A stretch of 11,428 nt of DNA, taken from positions 1 through 11,428 of the forward strand of contig JAJRQS010000287.1 of the NCBI GenBank assembly GCA_024280135.1, given 5' to 3'. Each line of letters opens with the position of its first letter. Position 1 is the first letter of the stretch. This document shows positions 1 to 6,882 of this stretch, one piece after another. The notes beneath the pieces were generated by a model, which was not told the origin of the DNA, ran no database searches, and saw only the letters and a list, made by a program, of their open reading frames with translations. The position numbers and the translations under genes were made by a program. Origin of the DNA: Bacteroidota bacterium. Lineage in GTDB: Bacteria; Bacteroidota; Bacteroidia; Chitinophagales; Saprospiraceae.

Positions 1-105
1 CCCTTCCACTACCTTATTGAGTGGTTTGTCATTTTGAATCCCAGCCGCTTTTATCAGCCGAAGTTTCTCGACAAACGTTACTTTTTTTCTTTTTTTTCGT
101 GGCAT
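1..105 (-). CDS. N-terminal fragment of an unidentified protein, divergent from the cas operon (runs off the left edge)
   Basis: Read on the minus strand, an ATG at 105-103 opens 35 codons that stay open to the window edge. The protein begins MPRKKRKKVTFVEK and ends at the edge in KPLNKVVEG. An in-frame TAA lies two codons upstream of the ATG, which makes this the only ATG available, and an AGG-like purine stretch sits about 10 nt before it. The T-runs on the plus strand (82-98) become lysine codons on this strand, which explains the low-complexity look better than any plus-strand frame does. The start is basic and shows no signal peptide. I do not recognise the family. The fragment is short, so chance remains possible; bases left of the window are needed. 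Confidence 0.45.
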   Translation of the reverse strand, partial: MPRKKRKKVTFVEKLRLIKAAGIQNDKPLNKVVEG

Positions 106-196
106 TATTTACTACCTTTTTGGGGACGAATTTGAACAGCAGACCAACTATTTTATGTTTTTTTTACCATCGTTTTCTTTTTTGTTTTTTCTTTAG

Positions 197-204
197 TATA
201 TTTG
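197..204 (+). promoter_or_regulatory. Possible -7 promoter element (TAnnTTTG type) for the cas operon
   Basis: TATATTTG matches the Bacteroidota sigma-A -7 consensus TAnnTTTG exactly. No TTG is seen at the usual -33 distance of about 17-23 nt upstream, and the site is roughly 200 nt from the cas6 start. In a T-rich region it may be a chance match. Confidence 0.22.
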
Positions 205-338
205 CGTTTAGCTATCAAATCGTTGGTTTTCTCAAAACCTTACTTAAGAAAATTTAACCAATATCCCTTGGGATTATACTTTTTCAGAATGTGTTAACGT
301 TGTATTTACAATCCGCACATATTGATTTTTCTTCACCC

Positions 339-382
339 AATAATACCTACTAGTGTACACTAGAGACTCAGCAGGTATTGTT
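339..382 (+). promoter_or_regulatory. Palindrome-centred stem-loop just upstream of cas6 (operator or leader hairpin)
   Basis: Outer arms AATAATACCT (339-348) and AGGTATTGTT (373-382) pair over 10 positions with one G-T wobble. Inside them, CTAGTGTACACTAG (350-363) is a perfect 14-nt palindrome. The element ends 17 nt before the cas6 ATG, so it is either in the 5' leader or over the promoter. It could be a dimeric-regulator operator or an RNA structure. It has no U-run, so it is not a terminator. Confidence 0.4.
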
Positions 383-399
383 CTTAATAGTACCACCTT

Positions 400-1086
400 A
401 TGAAGCAACAAAGATATCTATCCATTGTATTTGACACAATTATTAAGCCACATGAAATTCCCGCCTTTCGTGGAGCCATTGCTCAAAAAGTAGGCTTTAA
501 TAAAGATGTATTTCATAACCACCGTGCCGACGGTTCGTTTTATTATCGCTACCCGTTGGTTCAATACAAACAGTTTGGGCGACATCCAGGCATTGTTTGT
601 TTGGAGCACAGTATAGATGAACTTTACCACTTATTTTCCAAAAAGACCAATACTGTTTTCATTCATAGAAGAGAGCTAGAACTAAAGGTCAAAGACCTTA
701 CATTAAAGACAATTGACCTAGAATTAACGAAATCCCCAATAGCATACAGCCTTCACTCTTGGGTGGCACTCAGTCAAAAAAATTATTCCATTTTTTCTCA
801 ATTTGGCACCGTTGAAGAAAAAATTAAGATGCTGGAGCGAATCCTAACAGGCAATATTCTTTCATTTGCCAAGGGAATTGACTGGTGGCTAGAACAACGG
901 CTTGATTTAGAAATAACCGAAGTAATTGCCGAAAGATGGATGAAAAATAAAAATACCAAAATAAAAGTTTTTGACTTAAATTTTACGGCGAACATTACAC
1001 TTCCACCGTTCATTGGTTTGGGTAAAGGAGCTAGCCGGGGATTTGGTGTCACCAACACAATTTACCAACCACAACTAACCATTTAA
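400..1086 (+). CDS. cas6: CRISPR-associated endoribonuclease Cas6
   Basis: Cas6 cuts precursor CRISPR RNA within each repeat to give crRNA guides for the interference complex. The 228-residue protein has the family length and ends in a glycine-rich loop, GLGKGASRGFG (206-216), which is the RAMP signature. The stretch FHNHRADGSFYYRYPLVQYK (38-57) resembles Bacteroidota Cas6 proteins, and His39 or His41 is a plausible catalytic or RNA-contact residue (inferred, not proven). The ATG at 400 fits the first beta strand (RYLSIVFDT). It is the first gene of the operon and lies 10 nt before the ATG of cas10, so its role is most simply crRNA supply for this type III system. A hairpin at 339-382 sits just upstream. 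I see no truncation or frame damage. Confidence 0.85.
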   Translation: MKQQRYLSIVFDTIIKPHEIPAFRGAIAQKVGFNKDVFHNHRADGSFYYRYPLVQYKQFGRHPGIVCLEHSIDELYHLFSKKTNTVFIHRRELELKVKDLTLKTIDLELTKSPIAYSLHSWVALSQKNYSIFSQFGTVEEKIKMLERILTGNILSFAKGIDWWLEQRLDLEITEVIAERWMKNKNTKIKVFDLNFTANITLPPFIGLGKGASRGFGVTNTIYQPQLTI

Positions 1087-1096
1087 AACATTGATT

Positions 1097-2668
1097 ATGA
1101 AATACTTATATGGAGCTAGTATTCAAGGTATTCAAGGATTTATCTTTGAAACCAATAAACTAAAAGAGATTGCCGGTGCTAGTGAATTGGTCGAGCAAAT
1201 AGCGACCACAATGTTTGAAGGAATTGTACCCAGTTTCGAAGAAAAAAACTTAATTGTCGGTGCAGCAGGAAATATCAAGTACCTATTCGACCAGAAGGAA
1301 GACTGTCAGAAAGTTGTCAAGGAATTTCCCAAAAAAATTCTGGAACTTGCGCCAAAAATAACGGTAAGCCAAGCTGTTATTGAAGTGGATAATGATTTGA
1401 CTTATGACAACATTATGGAGCTTGAAAAAAGCCTTATCACTCAAAGAAAATTAGCTTTTGCACAAAGAGAATTGGGCTTGATGGTTTCCGAAAGGGCTCG
1501 ACGAACAGGTAGTGCTGGCACCCATAGATTACCATATGGAAGGACCAGTTCAACCGATACTGAATTATTTGTGGTGGATTCGGGTCAGTACCAAAAAATA
1601 AATTATGATAAAAAAGGTCGTGGACACCTATTGCTTGACAAGGTCTTAGGACAACAAGACACTTTACAAGTCTCAGACTTCACCATTGATATTAACGAAA
1701 TCATCACCAAAAACTCCAACCAATGGCTCGCCATCGTCCACGCTGATGGCAACAATCTTGGAAAGATGATTCAGCAAATGGCTGAAAAACTAAAACGCAA
1801 CAGTCATAATATTCAAGACGCATTCTCCACCTTTTCTAAACAACTGGAAGAAGCAACCAAAGCCGCTGTGCAAGAAGCATTTTATGCGACCATCATAAAA
1901 ATGCAAGGAAGTAACTTTAAAGTACCCATGCGACCTGTTATCATCGGTGGGGATGATATTACGATTATTATTCGTGGAGACTTTGCTATGGATTTTACCG
2001 CAAGGTATCTAAAAGCTTTCCAAGAGCAAACTAAAGAAAAACTTGCTACGCTTGTGCATGATTTTGGTTTGGATGATTTTAAAGAAGGGCTAACAGCTTG
2101 TGCAGGAATAGCTTATATAAAACCCAAGTACCCATTTCATTATGGGGTTGACCTTGCGGAAAATTTATGTGGGTATTCGAAGAAAGTGGCGAAGGCAATT
2201 AATTCTAACAATGTGCCCGCTTGCCTGACCTTTCACAAGGTGCATGCTAGTTTTGTAACGGACTATGGGGAGATGATTGATACGGAGTTAACCGCTAAGA
2301 ATGAGCAGGAAATAGTCCAGTTTAATTATGGTCCATACTTTCAAAATCAGCAAGCCGATTATGCGACCATAGAAGACCTGAAAGGTTGGGTAAACGAACT
2401 AGAAAAAGCCGATTCGCCTGATGCCCCTTTGCGAGAATGGCTCGAAACACTGCATACCAACAAAGGAACTGCGGAGCAATTACTCAACCGAATCCGCAAT
2501 ATCAACAGTACAACTACTACAGCAAAACTAAAGTTAAAGACAGCTATTTCCGAAAGGGATACCGTCAAGCAGCTACAAGGTAAAACCAAGGTAAAAGAAA
2601 GCAAAACAGAAAAGGTAACCCACATTTTCGATGCAATCGCATTGGCTAACATAGAAAGCAAAAAATAA
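1097..2668 (+). CDS. cas10: Type III CRISPR large subunit Cas10 (HD-less, cyclase motif intact)
   Basis: Cas10 is the signature subunit of type III complexes and, when target RNA is bound, can make cyclic oligoadenylates from ATP. The protein (523 aa) starts directly with the first Palm-like fold (MKYLYGASIQGIQGFIF); there is no room for the usual N-terminal HD nuclease and no HD motif is seen. HADGNNLGK (215-223) matches the nucleotide-binding strand of the first Palm domain. GGDD (284-287, in IIGGDDITIII) is the cyclase motif of the second, with a later AGIAYIKPKYPF stretch. I see no clear zinc ribbon. HD loss is reported for subtype III-D, in agreement with csx10 downstream. I chose the ATG at 1097 over a TTG at 1091. 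The stop overlaps the next start (TAATG). Confidence 0.9.
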   Translation: MKYLYGASIQGIQGFIFETNKLKEIAGASELVEQIATTMFEGIVPSFEEKNLIVGAAGNIKYLFDQKEDCQKVVKEFPKKILELAPKITVSQAVIEVDNDLTYDNIMELEKSLITQRKLAFAQRELGLMVSERARRTGSAGTHRLPYGRTSSTDTELFVVDSGQYQKINYDKKGRGHLLLDKVLGQQDTLQVSDFTIDINEIITKNSNQWLAIVHADGNNLGKMIQQMAEKLKRNSHNIQDAFSTFSKQLEEATKAAVQEAFYATIIKMQGSNFKVPMRPVIIGGDDITIIIRGDFAMDFTARYLKAFQEQTKEKLATLVHDFGLDDFKEGLTACAGIAYIKPKYPFHYGVDLAENLCGYSKKVAKAINSNNVPACLTFHKVHASFVTDYGEMIDTELTAKNEQEIVQFNYGPYFQNQQADYATIEDLKGWVNELEKADSPDAPLREWLETLHTNKGTAEQLLNRIRNINSTTTTAKLKLKTAISERDTVKQLQGKTKVKESKTEKVTHIFDAIALANIESKK

Positions 2669-3258
2669 TGAACACACTAATTTATCAAATAGAATTTTTC
2701 GATTACTGGCATGTAGGTACAGGACTCGTATCGGGTGCCAACTCCGATGCATTGGTTCAGAAAGACAAGGAAGACCGTCCATTCATTCCGGGCAAAACGC
2801 TTAAAGGTTTGCTCCGAGAAGCAGCAGAAACCCTAAAATCCTTGAATCATGAAAAAATTACGGATGATTTCATCCAGGATGTCTTTGGTGAACGAAATCT
2901 GGTTAACGAAGAAGCTAGTGGAACTAAGCGAATAGAAAAGGAAGCAAAATCCTTTTTTGGGAATGCCACTCTTTCTGCTAGCTTACAAAACGATATAACG
3001 AAGTCAAAGGCGAAATTCCTTTATCAACAAATCGCTTCTACAGCCATCGAAAAAAATGGGCAAGCCAAAGATTATTCTTTGCGCAGTATAGAAGTGACTG
3101 TACCATTGGTGTTATATGCTTCGATAAGTGGCTTTAATAAAGATTATAAAGAAGCGATGACTGCCTGTTTGAGTTGGATCAAGAGAATGGGTCTAAATCG
3201 AAATCGGGGATTAGGCAGATGCCAGTTTAAAATCCTAGCTAAAAAACAAAACACATGA
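2668..3258 (+). CDS. Single-domain Cas7-type RAMP protein (Csm3-like backbone subunit)
   Basis: This 196-residue protein is a compact Cas7-family subunit that would sit on crRNA and cut target RNA. Its landmarks run in order: a glycine-containing strand turn (HVGTGLVSGANSD, 15-27), the signature FIPGKTLKGLLRE (39-51), VFG (72-74) and a C-terminal glycine-rich loop GLNRNRGLGRC (175-185). Asp27, in D-ALVQK-D, has the spacing to the following acidic residue and the xPG loop seen for the catalytic Asp of Csm3 (D-SPVIK-D), so slicer activity is plausible. The start codon overlaps the cas10 stop, and the stop overlaps the csx10 start (ATGA), which suggests translational coupling and fixed stoichiometry. 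Family membership is clear; equivalence to a specific Csm or Cmr number is not. Confidence 0.85.
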   Translation: MNTLIYQIEFFDYWHVGTGLVSGANSDALVQKDKEDRPFIPGKTLKGLLREAAETLKSLNHEKITDDFIQDVFGERNLVNEEASGTKRIEKEAKSFFGNATLSASLQNDITKSKAKFLYQQIASTAIEKNGQAKDYSLRSIEVTVPLVLYASISGFNKDYKEAMTACLSWIKRMGLNRNRGLGRCQFKILAKKQNT

Positions 3259-4730
3259 AACGTATTGCTTTTAAATGCCGATTGCTAACGGATGTTGTCA
3301 TTACATCCAATGCTGCTACGGAAGGATTTCATCAATCTTTGGATTATATTCCAGGGGCCAAGTTTTTGGGTATCGTAGCTGCTGCCTATTACAAAGACAA
3401 CGAAACGGATCAAAAGAAATTAGATTTATTTCATAATGGAACCGTCCGATTTGGGGATGCACATCCCCTAATTGACAACCAACGAAGCATGAAGCTGCCG
3501 TTGCCTTATTTTTTCCCGAAAGGAGAAAGTGTGGAAGACACTATTTACTTGGATTTTAATTTGGGTAAGGCTGATCGAGAAAAATTAACTAATGATGGAA
3601 TCGTTCTAAAACAAGCCCGAACAGGGTATTTTACGGAAGGAAAGAAATACACCAATCCCAAACAGGCCTTTTCTATCAAATCCGCCTACGACAGTGATAA
3701 TAGACGAGCAAAAGACCAACAAATGTATGGCTATTATGCCTTAAAAAAAGGAACAGAATGGTGCTTTCATGTTGATTTTGACAAGGAGAAATATGTAAAT
3801 GATGTCATAAAAGCATTGGAAGGAGAACATCGGGTTGGACGTTCTAGATCTGCTGAATATGGCTTAGTAGAAATAAGTCAAACAGGTGATGTCATACCGC
3901 TCGAAAAAAGCCTTTCTGCAGGTACAAACTACATCTATGCTGAAAGCAATTTGTGTTTTTACAATGAATACCTAGAGACCACGGGCGAGCCAAAAGGCAA
4001 AGACTTGTTACTCCCAGAAGGCGCAACGATTAACTGGGAGAAATCACAGATACGCACCCGAATTTATCAAACTTGGAATCGAAAGCGATTTAATCGGGAT
4101 GCCGATCGATTAATTATAGAAAAGGGCTCTGTCTTTGTGGTGGATGTCAATCATACAAGTAGCGAAGCATACCCACACATGCTAGGCAAGCATCAAAGCG
4201 AAGGTTTTGGGCGTGTGCTACTAAACCCAGAATTTCTGATGGAAAAGGACAACAAACTTTCCTATTCTTTAGAAAAAAGTAAGATTCAGCAGTCCGCTAC
4301 AAGTTTGTCAAGCGTAGAAAATGGAACCAATGATTCTATAATACGGGGCTATCTAAACAGGGCAATGGGTAAAGTGTCAACGGAAGACAGCATAGACCTA
4401 TTAGTCAATGAATTTATTAAAAACAATTGGAAAACATACAAAGACGGTGTGACTTCTAGCCAATGGGGGCAGGTCAGAAATTACGCTAATTTTGCGACTT
4501 CTAATGACAATTTGGAGCAGTTATTATTTGAAAATGATATTGGTTTTTTTAATAGGGGGCAGACAGAAAATATCTGGCGTAAAAAAGGTCGAAAGAAAAT
4601 ACTAAAAGACTACATTTTTGGGGTAAATCAAGATCAATCCCTGCCAACGAATATAGATAAAATAAAATTTGTAAAGGTGCTCGCTGCCGAAATGGCCAAA
4701 AAAGCTTCTCACCAAAAACAAAATGCCTAA
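3255..4730 (+). CDS. csx10: Csx10, Cas5-like RAMP protein of subtype III-D
   Basis: Csx10 is the Cas5-like hallmark of subtype III-D and is expected to cap the 5' handle of crRNA next to Cas10. The start is characteristic: LLTDVVITSNAATEGFHQSL (10-29), followed by DYIPGAKFLG. Two RAMP-type glycine loops are visible, VGRSRSAEYG (194-203) and GKHQSEGFGR (311-320), with a basic region around TRIYQTWNRKRFNR (268-281). From about residue 360 to the end (491) the protein changes character: it becomes mostly helical and basic, with SSQWGQVRNYA (401-411), then WRKKGRKKILKDY. No separate small-subunit (Cas11) gene occurs in the operon, so this tail may be a fused Cas11-like domain, as in Cas7-Cas5-Cas11 fusions of III-D variants; this is inference. 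It overlaps cas7 by 4 nt and ends 3 nt before the next gene. Confidence 0.85.
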   Translation: MKRIAFKCRLLTDVVITSNAATEGFHQSLDYIPGAKFLGIVAAAYYKDNETDQKKLDLFHNGTVRFGDAHPLIDNQRSMKLPLPYFFPKGESVEDTIYLDFNLGKADREKLTNDGIVLKQARTGYFTEGKKYTNPKQAFSIKSAYDSDNRRAKDQQMYGYYALKKGTEWCFHVDFDKEKYVNDVIKALEGEHRVGRSRSAEYGLVEISQTGDVIPLEKSLSAGTNYIYAESNLCFYNEYLETTGEPKGKDLLLPEGATINWEKSQIRTRIYQTWNRKRFNRDADRLIIEKGSVFVVDVNHTSSEAYPHMLGKHQSEGFGRVLLNPEFLMEKDNKLSYSLEKSKIQQSATSLSSVENGTNDSIIRGYLNRAMGKVSTEDSIDLLVNEFIKNNWKTYKDGVTSSQWGQVRNYANFATSNDNLEQLLFENDIGFFNRGQTENIWRKKGRKKILKDYIFGVNQDQSLPTNIDKIKFVKVLAAEMAKKASHQKQNA

Positions 4731-4733
4731 ACC

Positions 4734-6305
4734 ATGAAAAATACACATAGATATATTGCCAAAATAATTTTTGAGACGACTTCGGCGCTAGCGGTTGGAT
4801 CGGGTCAATCAGATTTAAATACTGCCCGATTGATTGCTAGAGATTTTAATGATTTGCCGTATGTACCAGGGACCAGTCTAGCAGGTGTCGTCAGGCACGC
4901 CTACGAAGCTGCCAACGGTGATACTGTCAAAGATTTATTTGGTTTTCAGGATTTAAAAGAAAAAGAAGGTACTGGGAGTCGCATCATTTTTAGCTCGGCG
5001 CATTTGGTTGCTACGGATGGTACTACTATTTTGGATGGATTGCAAGATTTAGATTTTAGTCAAGATTCTTTTTACAAAAACTTCTCAAAATCAAGTTTGC
5101 CTATTCGGGATCATGTAAAGATAACTGAAAAGGGGGTTGCCAAAGACCAGGGTAAGTTTGATGAACAATTAGTTTATAAAGGCACCCGATTTGGGTTTGA
5201 AATTGAATTGGTGGGAACGGCAGATGACATGGATAATTGGAGTGAATTACTAGCGATTCTATCCCAGCCCAATTTTCGGCTTGGCGCAGGGACGCGCAAT
5301 GGTTTTGGGGCTATCAAGATTGTAGACATCCAAGCTAGGACTTATGTTTTGACAAACACGACCGATTTGATGGCTTATTTAGGCAAAACCAGTTCGTTGA
5401 ATGATGATTGTATTGGTTTTGCGTCTATGACCCTTGCGGAAAAAGTTGATACAAACTGGAAAGCTTATAGTGTGACCCTAAAACCAGAGAATTTCTTTTT
5501 ATTTGGAGCTGGTGTTGGAGATTTGGATGTGGACTTGCGTCCAAAGACAGAAAAGGTCATTAGTTGGGCAAGCGGTCAGGCGCAATTTTCGGAAGAACAA
5601 ATATTAATTCCAGCAACTTCTGTCAAAGGGGCAATTGCCCACCGCTTGGCTTTTCATTATAACAAGCTTTGTCCACCAACTTTGTCCACAGAAGATGCAG
5701 CCTTTCCAGATACTTCTTTTGTGCAAACAGAACTAGAAACTCATGACTTTGGGATTAATCTGGCGGAGTTAAAAGACAAAGCGTCCACAGATGAAGCCTG
5801 GGAACAAGCAAAAAAACAGATAGAAGAAATGACTTTTGGGGATTTTTCCGTTCAAAATGCATCTTGGAAAGCCTTTTCTACGCAAGTAGATAAACTAAAA
5901 AAAGCAGAAAAGGACAATCCTATTAAACGTCCTGTAGGAGAAGATAATCCAGCCGTAAAAGCCCTATTTGGATATGCAAAGCAAGAAGAAGATAGTGAAA
6001 ATAAGGGGCAAATCGGGCATGTGATAATTTCAGATGTCCATATGCAAAAGAAGGCAGAAAAGATTTTTAGTCATGTGGCGATTGACCGTTTTACGGCTGG
6101 TGGGATTGATGGTGCATTGTTCCAGGAAAAGGTGGCTACCGTGGATGAGTTTGAATTAGAGATATTGGTACATGAAAAAGCTTTTCCGGAAGAGAATCCT
6201 AATGTGAAGGTCGCTTGGAAAAATACTATGGAAGATTTGAAAAAAGGCTGGATTCCGCTAGGCGGGAATACGACTAAGGGACATGGGATATTTAGAGCTA
6301 ATTGA
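4734..6305 (+). CDS. Tandem double Cas7 RAMP protein (Cas7-2x type)
   Basis: Two Cas7 domains are fused in one 523-residue chain, giving two neighbouring crRNA backbone subunits. Domain 1 (about 1-205): YVPGTSLAGVVRH (43-55), DLFG (67-70), RDHVKI (125-130, a Csm3-like thumb motif) and glycine loop LGAGTRNGFG (183-192). Domain 2 (about 245-523): FGAGVGDLDVD (257-267), LIPATSVKGAIAHR (291-304), ALFGYA (410-415), AIDRFTAGGIDGALF (449-463) and GGNTTKGHG (510-518). By alignment to Csm3, the catalytic Asp in domain 1 falls on Ala31, with the nearest acidic residue at Asp27; domain 2 has several candidates (Asp263, 265, 267). So only one half may cut RNA. It resembles the Cas7-2x subunit of III-D variant complexes. 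It lies between csx10 and a gap of about 150 nt. Confidence 0.85.
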   Translation: MKNTHRYIAKIIFETTSALAVGSGQSDLNTARLIARDFNDLPYVPGTSLAGVVRHAYEAANGDTVKDLFGFQDLKEKEGTGSRIIFSSAHLVATDGTTILDGLQDLDFSQDSFYKNFSKSSLPIRDHVKITEKGVAKDQGKFDEQLVYKGTRFGFEIELVGTADDMDNWSELLAILSQPNFRLGAGTRNGFGAIKIVDIQARTYVLTNTTDLMAYLGKTSSLNDDCIGFASMTLAEKVDTNWKAYSVTLKPENFFLFGAGVGDLDVDLRPKTEKVISWASGQAQFSEEQILIPATSVKGAIAHRLAFHYNKLCPPTLSTEDAAFPDTSFVQTELETHDFGINLAELKDKASTDEAWEQAKKQIEEMTFGDFSVQNASWKAFSTQVDKLKKAEKDNPIKRPVGEDNPAVKALFGYAKQEEDSENKGQIGHVIISDVHMQKKAEKIFSHVAIDRFTAGGIDGALFQEKVATVDEFELEILVHEKAFPEENPNVKVAWKNTMEDLKKGWIPLGGNTTKGHGIFRAN

Positions 6306-6459
6306 TGGTTTAACCACTTGCTAGACTTACTGAGATGCGAAATATTGATTTACTTTTTTATCACTATCCCCATTGCGAAGGGTGGACTTATGGCAAATAA
6401 ATACTTCGCTTATTTGGTTGGTAATATTTTGACTTTTGAAAACAAACAAAATTAATGAA
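6306..6459 (+). promoter_or_regulatory. Structured gap inside the cas operon, possible internal leader or regulatory RNA
   Basis: This is the only sizeable gap in an otherwise tightly packed operon. It holds no convincing coding frame. It contains two small overlapping pairings: GCGAAG (6375-6380) with CTTCGC (6404-6409), and CAAATAA (6394-6400) with TTATTTG (6410-6416), whose loop contains CTTCGC. The two could compete or form a pseudoknot. ATATTTTG (near 6424-6431) is one or two bases off the Bacteroidota -7 consensus. An internal promoter, an RNA switch, or a scar of gene loss all remain possible. Confidence 0.35.
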
Positions 6460-6879
6460 ATGACAATAAAAAACAGATATAAAAAGATAGAAATGGCTGA
6501 TATTCCAGACCATAATTATAGTGGGTATGTATGGTATTCGGATGCAGAAAAGCCCATCATAATTGAGACTAAAGAGCCATTTCATTTGGACATGTTGACG
6601 GAGTTACCTTTCATCATAGAAGGTCATCTTTTTTGCGAAAGTGAACAAATAAGCATCCAAATCAAAAACATTGATGGTCAATACCACTTTGCAGAAATTG
6701 ATATAAATGGTCTTTTAGACCAAGCAAAAAACTACGTTGGACATGACTTAAACACCGACTATAAAATGGTTGAAGCATGGGAAGAATACCCAGACCCACT
6801 TTGTACAGGCATGATGACTTTGCGTCCTGCGTGGCGTGCATTTGCAGGATTCACCAATATTCACACTGAAAATATTTAA
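6460..6879 (+). CDS. Small type III CRISPR-associated protein, TIGR04423-like
   Basis: This 139-residue soluble protein starts MTIKNRYKKIEMADIPD and carries NYSGYVWYSDAEKPIII, then a hydrophobic FIIEGHLFCE strand and a C-terminal AWRAFAGF segment. From memory this matches the TIGR04423 family of type III CRISPR-associated proteins found in Bacteroidota; the biochemical role is not known to me. No catalytic motif, zinc site or membrane segment is visible. Its place between the double Cas7 and the large RAMP protein, 3 nt before the latter, argues for an accessory complex subunit; Csx19 plays such a part in other III-D systems (inference). I chose the ATG at 6460. A TTG at 6436 would add eight lysine- and asparagine-rich residues with no visible function. 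Confidence 0.75.
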   Translation: MTIKNRYKKIEMADIPDHNYSGYVWYSDAEKPIIIETKEPFHLDMLTELPFIIEGHLFCESEQISIQIKNIDGQYHFAEIDINGLLDQAKNYVGHDLNTDYKMVEAWEEYPDPLCTGMMTLRPAWRAFAGFTNIHTENI

Positions 6880-6882
6880 GCT

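Larger units (their letters stand above)
106..399. other. T-rich divergent intergenic region upstream of the cas operon
   Basis: No gene is supported between the divergent start at 105 and cas6 at 400. The first half is T-rich on the plus strand. It holds one match to the Bacteroidota -7 consensus (TATATTTG, 197-204), a short inverted repeat ATCCC-TT-GGGAT at 263-274, and the longer stem-loop at 339-382. The region presumably carries promoters for both directions. I could not place a convincing paired -33/-7 promoter. Confidence 0.6.

Noticed and set aside
1..135. Plus-strand frame open from the window edge to a TGA at 133-135, as a possible gene end
   Set aside because: It is aromatic-rich low-complexity translation of the same T-rich stretch and conflicts with the more natural minus-strand reading.
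21..257. Plus-strand frame of 78 codons rich in Phe, opening with GTG
   Set aside because: The Phe content comes from T-runs, the start is GTG without context, and the minus strand gives a better coding explanation for 1-105.
263..274. ATCCC-TT-GGGAT inverted repeat as an RNA hairpin
   Set aside because: A two-base loop cannot form a normal RNA hairpin; at best it is a small protein-binding site, and no partner is known.
1091..1096. TTG start two codons upstream for cas10
   Set aside because: The ATG at 1097 begins exactly at the conserved first strand; a TTG followed at once by ATG is unlikely.
6436..6459. TTG start for the small TIGR04423-like gene
   Set aside because: The ATG at 6460 is in a good A-rich context and the extra eight residues add nothing recognisable.
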